Shown one piece after another: positions 34,686 through 44,529 of a DNA stretch of 64,000 nt. A program made the translations under genes and the position numbers. Within the stretch, counting starts at the first letter, position 1. Every line of letters starts with the position of its first letter. Below the pieces are notes generated by a model. It saw nothing but the letters and a program-made list of their open reading frames with translations, did no database searches and was not told the DNA's origin. The DNA comes from a virus, in IMG/VR virus record IMGVR_UViG_3300035698_034402, positions 20,989 to 84,988 of that record; one strand, given 5' to 3'.

Positions 34686-35404
34686 AGCCGAATCCCATAG
34701 ATCCGCTCAAAACGTCAGATGAAGTTGCAGATCCCTACGACGTCTGGCAGCGCTACCCCACTTCTACGAACTTGCAGCGAGTGCTGACTACCCTGAATCC
34801 TACGATCAACTCCGCGTTGACCACTTATGCAGGTAGCCAGAGTTCCCCACTGGTTCGCGGACGGGCTAAGACGTTAGCTGTTGGAGCGGTTAAGAACTAC
34901 GATCGACAGCGTGGAGCTTCGTTGTCGACTCATGTGATGTCTCAGCTGCACCCGCTGACCCGTTATGCTGCACAAGCTTCTCAGCCGATGAAGATGTCTG
35001 AACGCCGCATGCGCCAGCTTTCCTCGTTGAGGCGGGTCGAAGAGGATTTTTACGATCGGCATGGACGGGACCCGTCGGACATTGAATTGGCTGATCGTTT
35101 GGGGCTGAGCATGCGCCGGATCGGGCGTATTCGTGCCTACGCTACGCCAATTATAGGCGCCGAGGCGTCCGCCGGAGAGGCTGACCCGGTAACTGCCCGC
35201 CCGGATCCTATGGACGTTTGGGCCGACTACGTGTATTACGATCTGGATCCGATAAATCGGAAGATCTTGGATTGGAAAATGGGACGCAGCGGGCAGCCGG
35301 TTCTGCGTAACGTGGAGATCGCCCGGCGGCTGCAGATTTCGCCCGTCGCGATAACCAAGCGGGTCGCTAGAATTCAGCAAAAACTCATGGAGGGAATGGG
35401 CTGA
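34682..35404 (+). CDS. Sigma-70-family-like transcription factor
   Basis: The 240-residue protein has three sigma-like parts: a region-2-like block (AVGAVKNYDRQRGASLSTHV, residues about 62-82), a region-3-like block (EEDFYDRHGRDPSDIELADRLGL, about 120-142) and a region-4-like helix-turn-helix at the end (NVEIARRLQISPVAITKRVARI). Region 1 is absent, as in group 3/4 or phage sigma factors. It would direct host RNA polymerase to phage promoters, perhaps the late ones. Its place inside the baseplate cluster is odd; it may also be packaged, or serve as a late-gene timer. Confidence 0.65.
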   Translation: MKPNPIDPLKTSDEVADPYDVWQRYPTSTNLQRVLTTLNPTINSALTTYAGSQSSPLVRGRAKTLAVGAVKNYDRQRGASLSTHVMSQLHPLTRYAAQASQPMKMSERRMRQLSSLRRVEEDFYDRHGRDPSDIELADRLGLSMRRIGRIRAYATPIIGAEASAGEADPVTARPDPMDVWADYVYYDLDPINRKILDWKMGRSGQPVLRNVEIARRLQISPVAITKRVARIQQKLMEGMG

Positions 35405-35892
35405 TGTATGACGTAATTCAGAAATTCCAGGAGCGCTTGGACGAGTTAAAAGGTGATTGCCAGGAACTAGCTGGCGGGCTCCGTGGAATAGCTCAGCCGC
35501 GCTGGATGTTTTCTGGAAAGGACGGGGATACGGTCAAACCAGGCCGTTTCGATTTTGCCGGGGTTCATGCGCTCTTCGACCGTTCTGAGGCTGCAGACAC
35601 TTACATGGAAGCGATCGAGGAGTCTACTGCAGCAGTTGAAGCGGGCGAGGACTCTAAGCGCACCAAGCAAGAACTAGCTATCGCCAAGTTCCAGAGTGAT
35701 TACCTATCCGGCATGGAGCGCGATTTTTTCATGCGTAAACGCAGCCGTGTACGGATGTTGGCCCACGAAGCGACTGCGCGAAAGCACGCGGGCTCGGGAG
35801 CGGGAGTGTTCCAATCCTGTATTTTGGCTTATTTACAAACTCAGGCCCAGCGAGCGAGCGGGAGCGCCGGTAATGGCAACAGCGACTCGTGA
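35404..35892 (+). CDS. Unknown small protein between sigma-like and baseplate genes (162 aa)
   Basis: This is a helical, charged protein (FQERLDELKGDCQELAGG; KQELAIAKFQSDYLSGMERD) that begins at the last base of the sigma-like gene (TGATG) and overlaps the next gene by 20 bp. No family recognised. Spacing shows co-translation with the baseplate genes. Confidence 0.45.
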   Translation: MYDVIQKFQERLDELKGDCQELAGGLRGIAQPRWMFSGKDGDTVKPGRFDFAGVHALFDRSEAADTYMEAIEESTAAVEAGEDSKRTKQELAIAKFQSDYLSGMERDFFMRKRSRVRMLAHEATARKHAGSGAGVFQSCILAYLQTQAQRASGSAGNGNSDS

Positions 35893-36346
35893 CTATACCG
35901 GCCGCTCGGTCGACCTCTTTATTATGCAAGGCGCTGAAGAGACCGGCATGCGAAGAATCTCTCCCGGCCTGGGCGGAGAGGACGGCGGGCAAGTCACTGC
36001 GGGCGCTCAGAAGGCTGCCCAATTTTTTGCAGTTGTTTTCCTGACGGAAAGGGGGACGGCTGCTCATGACGAGGAATTCGGCACTAACTTCCTGTCTAGT
36101 CTGCGGCGCTCGAACCTGTTGGATTCTCAACTACAGCTGGCCTTTCGGGAGGCTGTGCAGGATGTGTTAAATCAGCAGGATAGTTACCGCCAGAGTGGAG
36201 ATCCGGACGATGAAATTCTGGCGGATGCCGAGTTGACGAGTTTCGCGACACCCAGCCCCGCTGAACTGCAGCTGACCGTGCAGTTGATTACGGTGGCAGG
36301 TGCTCAACGTACGATAATTCTTCCGGTCTCTTTGGCGATTCAGTGA
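35873..36346 (+). CDS. gp25/W-like baseplate wedge protein
   Basis: ATG 35873 is preferred over the earlier in-frame start inside the previous gene. The 157-residue protein has the gp25-type pattern: a strand and short helix leading to FLTERGTAAHDEEFGTNFL, then helix LLDSQLQLAFREAVQDVL, and C-terminal strands (LQLTVQLITVAGAQ). In T4 and P2-like phages this small protein is the wedge core that contacts the sheath. The next gene is gp6/J-like, giving the usual W-J order. Confidence 0.55.
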   Translation: MATATRDYTGRSVDLFIMQGAEETGMRRISPGLGGEDGGQVTAGAQKAAQFFAVVFLTERGTAAHDEEFGTNFLSSLRRSNLLDSQLQLAFREAVQDVLNQQDSYRQSGDPDDEILADAELTSFATPSPAELQLTVQLITVAGAQRTIILPVSLAIQ

Positions 36347-36347
36347 T

Positions 36348-38006
36348 ATGTTAGCTATCAGCGATTTGACGACTACGGACGTGGCGCAGGCGGAGCTGGC
36401 CCTGGTAGAATTCCTTCAGGATGAATATCCCAGCCTGGATCTGTCTAAAGGCCGCGTACTGCGCGACTTGCTCATTCGCCCGGCGGCGATGTTCTATACA
36501 CTCAACGAAGAGAACCTGGATCGCTTACGGCGCTCCATGTCGTTGCAGCAAATCTCTGCGGATCCAACTTTGGCCAACGCCGATATTGTCGACGGAGTGC
36601 TGTCCAATTTGCTGTTAGCCCGTGACACCGGCGCTGCTGCTTCCGGTCAACTGCGGGTCATTGTCACCGCCAGCGTAACCACTCCGGTCGACTCGGACCT
36701 GGTTTTTGCAGCCACAGGGATCAATTATGTTCCGACTCGTGCGTTTGTAGGGGTTACTGACCAGGCTAACGTGGTTAACACGGGTTCGCGATTGATCAGC
36801 CAGCGAAGCGACGGCAATTATGAGTTTCTGATTGATGTCCAGGCGGAGGACACCGGCGCGGAGGGCAATATTGCCGAGGGCACTCGGTTTACCGTATCTG
36901 CGGCCATTCCTCGATTGATAGACGTCCTCGCGGCCAACGACTTCTCCGGGGGTCGAACCACCGAGAGCAACGCGGTATTAGCTGCAAAAGCGCAACAAGG
37001 GCTGAGCCCACGAGTGCTCAGTGGGCGCAGCCATATCGAGGCGCTGTTGGAGGAGACCTATGACGATCTGCAGGCCGTTTCTATCGTCGGCTTCGGCGAC
37101 GTGGAAATGACTCGCGATCGGCACAATCTGTTTTCGCTTAGTAACGGCGGAAAAGTGGATGTCTACGCTCGAACCGCGACGGTGCCTCAGCGGGCGCTGG
37201 TGGAAATAACTGCGACCATGCTGGACAGCGACACTAATACCCTGGCGGTCTCGCTGGACCGAGACACGATGGCTGGAGTTTATGCGGTGTTGGCGGTTTA
37301 TCGGGAAGGGGCTACCCCGTTCCAATTGAATAGCGAAAGTGAGCCCTCTCTGCTGGATTCCTTGGATATCACCAGTCGAGTATGGGCGCATAATGCAACG
37401 CAAACGGGGGACGAATTTGTACCCGATATCGTTAGCGGCAGCGAGGCAGCTTTCACTCGCTACCGGACCATGGTGCTGCAGTTCAAAGATCCTGCTGCAA
37501 CTTTGGAGGCGGGCGGTACGGCCATTTATCAGGTATACCTGCTGAAGATGCCGGATATTGCTTCCATGCAGGATTTTGTTAACGCCCGCGATCGGCGGAG
37601 CCCGGCCTCCGATTATTTAATCCGGGCGCCGGTCCCGGCAATTTGTAGCGTGGGCATTAAAGTGCGAGCGCGGAGCACTGGGGAGGTAGATAGCGACGCG
37701 GTGAAGAACGCGGTGGCCAACCGGATCAATGGTCTAGGCTTTTCTGTGGGGCACCTGCCCGGTTCAGCGATTATCGACGCTGCTCAGGGGCAACTGCCTT
37801 CCGATGCGGTGTTGGATTTGCCGATTAACATGCTGGCCGTGTTGTATCTGCCGGATGGAACTACTCTGGCGCTGACGGGCACGAACGAGCTGCGGGTGCC
37901 AAGTACGGCGGGAGATGCTACAGTGTCGGCGCGGACCGTAGGTTGGTTCCTGCGGACTAGCAATGTTGACGTGAGCGTGGAGGAAATCTCCACGCCGGAA
38001 ACTTAA
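36348..38006 (+). CDS. gp6/J-like baseplate wedge protein
   Basis: The 552-residue protein has features of the baseplate J family: a helical start (LVEFLQDEYPSLDLSKGRVLR), the beta-rich section with a TGAEGNIAEGTRFTV-type segment (residues about 175-190), and the later FSGGRTTESNAVLAAKAQ region usual in J-like proteins, followed by a helical region and strands. Members dimerise to link wedges into the baseplate ring. It is preceded by a gp25-like gene and followed by a wedge/fibre candidate. Confidence 0.65.
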   Translation: MLAISDLTTTDVAQAELALVEFLQDEYPSLDLSKGRVLRDLLIRPAAMFYTLNEENLDRLRRSMSLQQISADPTLANADIVDGVLSNLLLARDTGAAASGQLRVIVTASVTTPVDSDLVFAATGINYVPTRAFVGVTDQANVVNTGSRLISQRSDGNYEFLIDVQAEDTGAEGNIAEGTRFTVSAAIPRLIDVLAANDFSGGRTTESNAVLAAKAQQGLSPRVLSGRSHIEALLEETYDDLQAVSIVGFGDVEMTRDRHNLFSLSNGGKVDVYARTATVPQRALVEITATMLDSDTNTLAVSLDRDTMAGVYAVLAVYREGATPFQLNSESEPSLLDSLDITSRVWAHNATQTGDEFVPDIVSGSEAAFTRYRTMVLQFKDPAATLEAGGTAIYQVYLLKMPDIASMQDFVNARDRRSPASDYLIRAPVPAICSVGIKVRARSTGEVDSDAVKNAVANRINGLGFSVGHLPGSAIIDAAQGQLPSDAVLDLPINMLAVLYLPDGTTLALTGTNELRVPSTAGDATVSARTVGWFLRTSNVDVSVEEISTPET

Positions 38007-38032
38007 GGAGTCGGTGTTCTGGGGGCCGATTT

Positions 38033-39805
38033 GTGAAGCTCGATCAAACAATAATGAAGCTTCCGCCGGAAGAAGAGCTAGACGACTCGTTAGCTATCCC
38101 TCGCGGGTATCTCTCGGCTTTTGGCAAGCATGTTCCGGTTTACCCCAAGGGGGATTACTCCACTGGCTGGCAGGTGTTGTCGGCTCTAGGTTCGTTCTGG
38201 TCGCGGCATTTTGGGGATCGCGGAGAGTTGCTGGCGCTTTATCGCGGGGAGGCTGCTTTAGCGGTTCAGAGCTACATCGATTACTTGGAAGCGGTAGCCT
38301 GTGTCAGTAAAGAAGAGTGTCCGATTTTCCACCGGCGCACTTGGTACGCTTTAACTATTCTCGAAAGCGAATTGAGCAGCGGCAAAGCCGCTTTGCTGCG
38401 CTATGGCGACGCCCGCGGCGCAGGGTACGGCGAGTCTTACGCTTATGGGACGCCGGTGACCGACGATCTGTTAGTTGTCGATTTGGGCGAGATCAAGCAT
38501 GTCGGGCTGCTAACCAATCGTATTTTGGATCCCAGTCTAACTTGGGTGAATGGGACGGATTACTACCTGGAAGACGGGGCGCTGGCCTTGCGGGCTAATC
38601 CTTTTACGGACGGGCGCTTGCCGGTACAAAATATCTTGGACTCTGCCGGGAAGGTGACCGATCGCCAGGTGGTACTGTGGGGTTTCGACACTCAGCAGGA
38701 TCACGAGTACCTCTATCAACACTACGGCTTTGTCCTGCGGTACAAAGCTTCGTCCTCCCAAGGCTACAAGGATCTGATCAACGCGGTCTGGAACGGCTTC
38801 GTAGGTGGGTTGTCCACTCGGGATTTGGAGTGGATGCTTGCTGCACTGGCGGGGATTCCTGCAGTGAAGGAGTCCCAGGAAGTCGTCGAGGCTATTTTGC
38901 CTTACGCCTACAAGACCGTGGTGGTTACCGATCGACACAGCTATATCTACCCTCAGGGTTCCGTGGCCCGGGTGACCGTGGGCGAGCAAGTGTATGTAGG
39001 GCAGGCGTTGGTGGACACGGTTAGCGTATTTGACCTGGCAAACTTCGACGATTGTGTGGATCTTCTCACGCGCCCGTTCGTCAACGACACCGGTAGGGTT
39101 GTAACGCGTTACACTTTCGCCGATTCGTCCTCTTCAGAGGGAGCTGTGCAAGCGGTTACTCAGTATTTAGGGCACCGTTCGCCGTCTAAGGTGATCCCGG
39201 ACGCAGATACTGCTCCTCTACTGGTATTGTTGCCGATCGGTAAGGGCTTTTTAGGCACAGGCTACCAGGGTCCGCTGGGCTTTATGAACGAGCGCGGGGC
39301 CTACGACACTTCATCGATGGACGCTGCCGGGCGGATCATCGGTAAGGTGGCCCCGGTGCGGGGGACGGACGCGGACTTGGATTCATTTTGGAATGCTGCG
39401 CATTCCGCGGGGGTGGCCGAAGGCGAAACCTGGCTGCAAAAGCTCAAGCCGCTTCCGACGTACGTGAATCCGGCTGGCTTTGTCATCGAGCATTTTCTGC
39501 AGAATCACGGGCTGGTGGTATATTTGCGGTACACGCGCTTCGATGAAGACGCGCAGAACCTGGGGTTGCTACGTCTGTTGCGCGATACCTTGCCGCCGGA
39601 GAAGACGGTTATCTTCCTGCTGGATGTGGAGCAAGAAGACGACGGATCGCTGGGGGCGGAGGAGCATAAGAATTGCTACGCTGCGGTCACCAGCGAATGC
39701 TCCGTAGGCCACGAGCTGCTTTCGTCTTCTTCGGCAGAGACCTGTATGGGCGGTACCCGCATGACGGATGACCCTCAAAGTTATTATGTGAGTCGGTGTG
39801 GCTAA
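38033..39805 (+). CDS. Probable baseplate/tail fibre attachment protein (590 aa)
   Basis: GTG 38033 is taken as start; ATG 38054 would remove seven residues. The N-terminal 90 residues are helical. The middle has the pattern TGWQVLSALGSFWSRHFGD then DYYLEDGALALRANPF. The part from about 200 on includes a poly-Ser block (SSSSEG, near residue 365) and ends with a second one (LLSSSSAETCMGG). After W and J in myoviruses comes the I-type protein or fibre socket, and that is a reasonable guess here. No motif is strong. Confidence 0.42.
   Translation: MKLDQTIMKLPPEEELDDSLAIPRGYLSAFGKHVPVYPKGDYSTGWQVLSALGSFWSRHFGDRGELLALYRGEAALAVQSYIDYLEAVACVSKEECPIFHRRTWYALTILESELSSGKAALLRYGDARGAGYGESYAYGTPVTDDLLVVDLGEIKHVGLLTNRILDPSLTWVNGTDYYLEDGALALRANPFTDGRLPVQNILDSAGKVTDRQVVLWGFDTQQDHEYLYQHYGFVLRYKASSSQGYKDLINAVWNGFVGGLSTRDLEWMLAALAGIPAVKESQEVVEAILPYAYKTVVVTDRHSYIYPQGSVARVTVGEQVYVGQALVDTVSVFDLANFDDCVDLLTRPFVNDTGRVVTRYTFADSSSSEGAVQAVTQYLGHRSPSKVIPDADTAPLLVLLPIGKGFLGTGYQGPLGFMNERGAYDTSSMDAAGRIIGKVAPVRGTDADLDSFWNAAHSAGVAEGETWLQKLKPLPTYVNPAGFVIEHFLQNHGLVVYLRYTRFDEDAQNLGLLRLLRDTLPPEKTVIFLLDVEQEDDGSLGAEEHKNCYAAVTSECSVGHELLSSSSAETCMGGTRMTDDPQSYYVSRCG
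39101..39112. repeat. Palindrome copy 4, GTAACGCGTTAC
   Basis: An exact copy in the 590-residue wedge-type gene, read in a different frame as VTRY; its flanks (T and A) extend the palindrome to 14 bp. Confidence 0.75.
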
Positions 39806-39816
39806 GGATCGACATA

Positions 39817-40377
39817 ATGAGTATCGAGCAACCTGGAAGAATCGTTGGCGAAGTAGAGCTTGCTCTGGTAGATCGCTTTGGCCACAAGTTGGCTTCGCTG
39901 TACCACGGACGCAATACCTTAACCTACGAGGGTGCCGATGCAGTAGGGCAGATCTTGGCGGGCACGTTGGAGGGGCGCATCAGCGGCATGTACTTCGGGT
40001 TCGACAGCACCGGGGCCGGAGGTGCGCCGATATCGACCAATGCCTATAGCCGAGCAGCCGACTTTCGTAGTTTGAGTTCGCCTTATGACTTCGTCCGCGT
40101 GCGGATGGGCACTGGGGTAACCAGCGCCTCGGCCTCTCAATACCAGCACAACCGAGTGATCTTTACCGCGGTAGCCGAGGCGGGCGAGACGGGTTACAAC
40201 GGCCTGGCTTTTGCCGGAAGTACCGCGGAAGTTACCCATTTCGGTTTGGTAGTGATCCCAGATTGGAATGACGCGACGCAGGACCTGGTTTACGCGGTCT
40301 ACAGCCCAGCCGCGGTGATCGGGGTTCCTGCGAACACTGGCGTGGCTATGCGATGGCAAACAGCTTTCAGCTCGTAG
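39817..40377 (+). CDS. Beta-rich tail appendage protein (186 aa)
   Basis: ATG 39817 (after CTAAGGATCGACATA) is preferred over the longer in-frame start. The protein is beta rich (GEVELALVDRFGHKLASLYH; FTAVAEAGETGYNGLAFAG) without Cys clusters or poly-Ser. It resembles small fibre, collar or wedge-tip subunits by composition. It lies 12 bp after the wedge-type gene and 10 bp before the large fibre gene. Confidence 0.45.
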   Translation: MSIEQPGRIVGEVELALVDRFGHKLASLYHGRNTLTYEGADAVGQILAGTLEGRISGMYFGFDSTGAGGAPISTNAYSRAADFRSLSSPYDFVRVRMGTGVTSASASQYQHNRVIFTAVAEAGETGYNGLAFAGSTAEVTHFGLVVIPDWNDATQDLVYAVYSPAAVIGVPANTGVAMRWQTAFSS

Positions 40378-40386
40378 AGATTTATA

Positions 40387-42204
40387 ATGTCGATATGGCG
40401 CGAGAATCTTAGCCTAATCAGCGACGGCGATACGGTAGACGCGCAAACTACTAATCCACCGCTGATCCAGCTAGCCGAACGTACACAATACCTCAAGAAT
40501 CGAATGGACGCTCAGGCCAGCGGTGAGGGGGTTGTGCTCTTTTCCCAAACGTTGGATTCTACGGTTTCCGAGGGCGACGCAGTCTACTATGACATTGTCT
40601 CGGAGACCTTCAAGTCCGCCTTGGCTACTGCCGTCGATACCTCCGGGCAATTGAAGACCGCCCCTTCCGCCTTTGTAGTAGGTGTCGTTATCCGCAAGCT
40701 GACGACTACCAGCGGCGATATCCTCATCCAGGGGCGCTATGGGGACGTAACGCTGACTGATGCAGCGGGTGCGGCCTTGGCCTATGGGAACTACTACTTG
40801 TCGGCCAACGACGCAGGTAAGCTGGTAAGCACCCGCCCCGCAGTGGGAATTTACGTTTGCGCGGTTACTGATCAGGGCATCATCGTCAACCCCACACCGC
40901 GAGAGGTGCTGGAAGATCATCTGCACTACCGTTTCGAGCTGGATGTCGATCCGGCGGGGCAGGCCATCTGCTACGACGAGAACCGGGTAGGTATCGAATA
41001 TGCTGATTCCTCACGGGAGGGTTGGCTGCCTGCTGATGACGCGGTGTTTCAAGGCGCCGCTTCGACAGGCGCCCAGTTCGGATACAACCTCTGGCAAAAC
41101 GCCGAGTTGGCCGCAGCTTGGCCGCCGCAACCTTTAGGCGCAGCTTACCTTGAGCTGAACGGTGTCGGAGTCTCGCAGGATCTGTTCCAGATAGACGCTC
41201 ACGGGATCTGGTGGCTGAGCGCCTGCCGCACTCAGGTGCCTTGGGAGAGCAATATCTGCTTGAGCAGCAGCCTGTCAGTTGCCGAGTCAGAGGTCTCGTC
41301 CTCCTCGTCCCCGGCGGCTGCTGCGCCGGTATGCGGTCCGACCACGCGGCGCCTGATCCTGTGGTTCACTACGCTGCTATCTAAGACCGATCAGGCAGCA
41401 GTTACCGGGATCAAGGCAGCTACCAACGAGCCCATCATGGTTACGGGGTGCGCTGAACCAGACGCCAATGGCTACCTCCAGGGGCGCGTTGAAGTAGCAC
41501 TGAATATGGATTGGTCGCGAGCGGGAGATACCGCAGGTTCCGAGGTGCTCAAGACCATCACCGGCGACGGAGTCTTGGGAGTCGGCCACGTGGTCGAGGG
41601 CATTCGAGGAACCGGCCTGATCTCCGCGACGGGTTCCCAGAGGCTCTCTGGAGGCTATTCCGCTGGCTCTGTGACGCTTTCAGGGCTCGACCCTACTCAG
41701 ATCACCCGAAAAGTCGACGTGACGCTTGTAGCGCTTGCTGGCGCTGCTGAAGGCATCTACGAAGGGATTGTGCCTTATATCGGGTTGGTAGCCGGAAGGG
41801 ACAATTCCTTTGTTGGCCGGGTGCGTGTGGATCAGCTATCCATGACCAGCCCGCGATTGCGATTGACGCTGTGGTTTGCTACTCCGACCGCCGGTACTCC
41901 TCCATCTACGGTGTCGATCGCGTATGCACGGATTGCAGCCGCCGACCTGGTCGGCGAGTCGTCTTCTTCGCTGGTCGGGGGCGGATTTGCCACTTTGCCG
42001 ACTGCCTGGTCCAGCGCGGTCAACTTGAGTCTTGAGGATCTGGGTAATGTGGGGGCCGGAGAGTACTTCGCCCGGCGGTCTTTAGATCTCTCGGTGGCCA
42101 GCGATGAACTGCTGCTATTTCGACTAAGACGTTCTGCGACAGGAGGTTACAGCGGAGAACTAGCGGTCGTGAACATGGTGGCCTTACTTTACGATGGGGC
42201 GTAA
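40387..42204 (+). CDS. Large poly-Ser tail appendage/fibre protein (605 aa)
   Basis: The N-terminus (LAERTQYLKNRMDAQASGEG) is a helical neck seen in fibre proteins that attach to a baseplate; it is followed by beta-rich repeats (GDILIQGRYGDVTLTDAAG) and a long beta-rich body. Three poly-Ser blocks occur (CLSSSLS, EVSSSSSPAAAA, GESSSSLVGGG), at residues about 300-315 and 520. No receptor domain can be named. It begins the appendage module, which runs to 63.3 kb. Confidence 0.5.
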   Translation: MSIWRENLSLISDGDTVDAQTTNPPLIQLAERTQYLKNRMDAQASGEGVVLFSQTLDSTVSEGDAVYYDIVSETFKSALATAVDTSGQLKTAPSAFVVGVVIRKLTTTSGDILIQGRYGDVTLTDAAGAALAYGNYYLSANDAGKLVSTRPAVGIYVCAVTDQGIIVNPTPREVLEDHLHYRFELDVDPAGQAICYDENRVGIEYADSSREGWLPADDAVFQGAASTGAQFGYNLWQNAELAAAWPPQPLGAAYLELNGVGVSQDLFQIDAHGIWWLSACRTQVPWESNICLSSSLSVAESEVSSSSSPAAAAPVCGPTTRRLILWFTTLLSKTDQAAVTGIKAATNEPIMVTGCAEPDANGYLQGRVEVALNMDWSRAGDTAGSEVLKTITGDGVLGVGHVVEGIRGTGLISATGSQRLSGGYSAGSVTLSGLDPTQITRKVDVTLVALAGAAEGIYEGIVPYIGLVAGRDNSFVGRVRVDQLSMTSPRLRLTLWFATPTAGTPPSTVSIAYARIAAADLVGESSSSLVGGGFATLPTAWSSAVNLSLEDLGNVGAGEYFARRSLDLSVASDELLLFRLRRSATGGYSGELAVVNMVALLYDGA

Positions 42205-42206
42205 CG

Positions 42207-43142
42207 ATGGTTGCTGGAGCCATCACGCATACCGAATGGCTGAACGAGAACCGCAACCGGAGGTACCCCTTCTGGGATTATTGCTCGTTGAGGGATTCCT
42301 CCAGCTCGATGCAGCTGCCTAACGAGCTAATCGTGGATTTGGTCTTCCCGGTTCACGCTCTGGATCAGGACGTTTCTCAGTTCCATCTCAAAGAGCTGGT
42401 TGTCTTTGGGGGCGGAGTAACCATCACCCTGGGGTATGGCGGGGTAGCCATCGCTACTCGGACCATCACCGAGGCCGAGCACACCGAGAACAGGACCTAT
42501 TGCATCGAGGGCCTCGGAGATTTCGCCGATAGCGTGGGCCGAATCATCATCGGGCGCTTGGAGGACGTTAAAGATTACGGGGGAAGTTACGCGTTCAACA
42601 TTGCCGATGCCCGGCTCTTGCCAACGGTACTCCGCCCCAGTCTCAAAGGAGTCAGCAGTCTGCGGGTGGTTAGCGCAGATAATGACATCAGCGACCTGCT
42701 CCAGGGGGATATTGAACTGGTAGCGGGCGACAATATCCAGATGACTATTACCGACGCAGGCGGCGGAGTTAAACGTCTGAAGATATCCGCGGTGACCAAT
42801 TCCGACTTCCAAGAGAGCTGCGACTGCCCGGACGAGGCCCAGGGCGAGCCGATCAAAACTATCAATGGCGTGAGCCCCAACTCCAACGGGGAGTTTTTTA
42901 TCACAGGACTCGATTGCGTGACTATTGACAACGGTGCGGTAGCTAACGGTATTCGGATCGAGGATGACTGCGCGGAGCCATGCTGCGGCTGCAAGGAGCT
43001 GGATGTTCTACGGGACGAGATAGCCCGGCTGGGCGCTCAGCTCGCTACACAGCGAAATTTTGCTCAGCGAGCCACAGGCTCTATCGAGCAAATGCGGGAT
43101 GTAATTTTAGCTTCTAAGCTCGGGGCAGTAGTGCCGTGTTAG
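42207..43142 (+). CDS. YPF-family virion protein 1 (311 aa)
   Basis: This is the first of five neighbouring relatives. Shared parts: an N-terminal WLNENRNRRYPFWD motif (residues 11-24); a central GDIELVAGDNIQMTI segment near residue 170; and TINGVSPNSNGEFFI near 215, followed by a Cys cluster (CAEPCCGC, about 258). A helical tail ends the protein, with a heptad-like region (LDVLRDEIARLGAQLATQ) that could trimerise. One poly-Ser block (SSSSM) lies near the start. The pattern implies a modular fibre or whisker subunit. Function inferred from order only. Confidence 0.6.
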   Translation: MVAGAITHTEWLNENRNRRYPFWDYCSLRDSSSSMQLPNELIVDLVFPVHALDQDVSQFHLKELVVFGGGVTITLGYGGVAIATRTITEAEHTENRTYCIEGLGDFADSVGRIIIGRLEDVKDYGGSYAFNIADARLLPTVLRPSLKGVSSLRVVSADNDISDLLQGDIELVAGDNIQMTITDAGGGVKRLKISAVTNSDFQESCDCPDEAQGEPIKTINGVSPNSNGEFFITGLDCVTIDNGAVANGIRIEDDCAEPCCGCKELDVLRDEIARLGAQLATQRNFAQRATGSIEQMRDVILASKLGAVVPC

Positions 43143-43152
43143 GAGGCTAACT

Positions 43153-44529
43153 ATGCCGAGCGTGGAAGGCGAGTGGTTAGAACGCAACAGGTATCGCAGC
43201 CATCCGTTCATCGTTACGCCCCAAGCAGTAGCATATCAGACCTTGATTGACGGGCTGTTCGTTGACGCCTATTTGGTTCACGAAGAGAGTCTGGGCGATG
43301 CGCCGCTGACGATCCAATTCGTCGATTTTACTGGCGACATATTAAAATTAGCCGAAGCGGACACTTCGGTGACTCTGCTCCAGCTAACCGCTCCCGACAA
43401 GACTAATTCCGATGACGGCCGCTACCGCACTTACTTATGGTCCGATGATGCGCTACGCGTCGCCGTAACGCTGATCGTTTCGTTGGATAGCCCCTTTTGG
43501 GATGAAGTGGTCAAGGAGACTGAGTTCACTGCAGATAATGCCCTAGTATCGAAGTGCGTGGAACAGCAAGCCCAACGTGTTGATCAACTTGGGGTACGTG
43601 CCGGGGCTATTGTCGTCGATATCGGCGAAGTTGGACATTACGTCGAGGGCTCCAATATTCGATTAGAGCTTGACCCGAACACTGCGCGTATGCAGGCTTT
43701 AGAATTGAGGGAGTCTGGGCTGCGGCCGAATCCATATCGCATTGTTATCGGCGCGGTAGCTGGGGCGGGGGAGGGTCGAACAGAGGTGGGCTGCGCAGCG
43801 ACGGCCGATGCGGTCTATAGCATCAACGGACAACGTCCTACAAACGGAGGGCTACAGCTGGAAGGCGACACGTGCTATAGGATTACACGTCCGACTGGGG
43901 CGCTGGTCATGGACGAATTCAAAAGTACCCGGCACACCTTACAGCTCGCTAACGATTGCCAAGCCTGCTGCGATTGCGCGGATTTTATTGAGGTGCTGGA
44001 ACAGATCCGCGACTTGAAGGACGAGGGCTTGCGCGTCCGCCGCGAATGGGAAGACGCCCGGGAAGCCTTCGAGCAGGTTTTGTCCGACTGGCAAGCGACG
44101 TTGACCTGCGTGGGCACCAGCTGTATTTCCCGGCTGTTCGGCTATTCGTTTACCGGCTGGCTGGTCACCGTGCAGATCTGGATCGGCAACCCCCAGGCTT
44201 GTCTGCGGCCGGGTGCCAGCATCGAAGTGCGTTTCAGCAACGGGGACTTCGACCCGGTTTACGTCGAAGGCACCGGTATGGCGTACAACGACCAAGACAT
44301 GTATGCCCAGGCGGAGGTTACCGAGGCTGCCGGGGTATTTACCATGGAAGACAACAATGCGATCAAGGGAGGGGGCTACAAGATCTTCGTGTTCTCGGTG
44401 CGAATGCAGCCGTCCGTTGACCGGGTGGATGGAAATACGGTGCAGATTGACGCTTCGGTCGCCGCTTGCGAGCAAGCTCCCGAGTTGTTGACGACCCTGG
44501 TAGAGCTGCGCGGCAATGCGAGTAAGTAA
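43153..44529 (+). CDS. YPF-family virion protein 2 (458 aa)
   Basis: The N-terminus WLERNRYRSHPFIV matches the YPF motif of its neighbours. It shares QRVDQLGVRAGAIV (residues about 140-153) with the 48368 product, SINGQRPTNGGLQLE near 220, and a CQACCDC cluster near 275 followed by a charged helix (FIEVLEQIRDLKDEGLRV). A C-terminal beta domain of about 135 residues (GWLVTVQIWIGNPQACLRPG) is unique to this copy. It looks like a neck-helix fibre with a distal beta head; the head may contact a host or a neighbour. Confidence 0.6.
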   Translation: MPSVEGEWLERNRYRSHPFIVTPQAVAYQTLIDGLFVDAYLVHEESLGDAPLTIQFVDFTGDILKLAEADTSVTLLQLTAPDKTNSDDGRYRTYLWSDDALRVAVTLIVSLDSPFWDEVVKETEFTADNALVSKCVEQQAQRVDQLGVRAGAIVVDIGEVGHYVEGSNIRLELDPNTARMQALELRESGLRPNPYRIVIGAVAGAGEGRTEVGCAATADAVYSINGQRPTNGGLQLEGDTCYRITRPTGALVMDEFKSTRHTLQLANDCQACCDCADFIEVLEQIRDLKDEGLRVRREWEDAREAFEQVLSDWQATLTCVGTSCISRLFGYSFTGWLVTVQIWIGNPQACLRPGASIEVRFSNGDFDPVYVEGTGMAYNDQDMYAQAEVTEAAGVFTMEDNNAIKGGGYKIFVFSVRMQPSVDRVDGNTVQIDASVAACEQAPELLTTLVELRGNASK

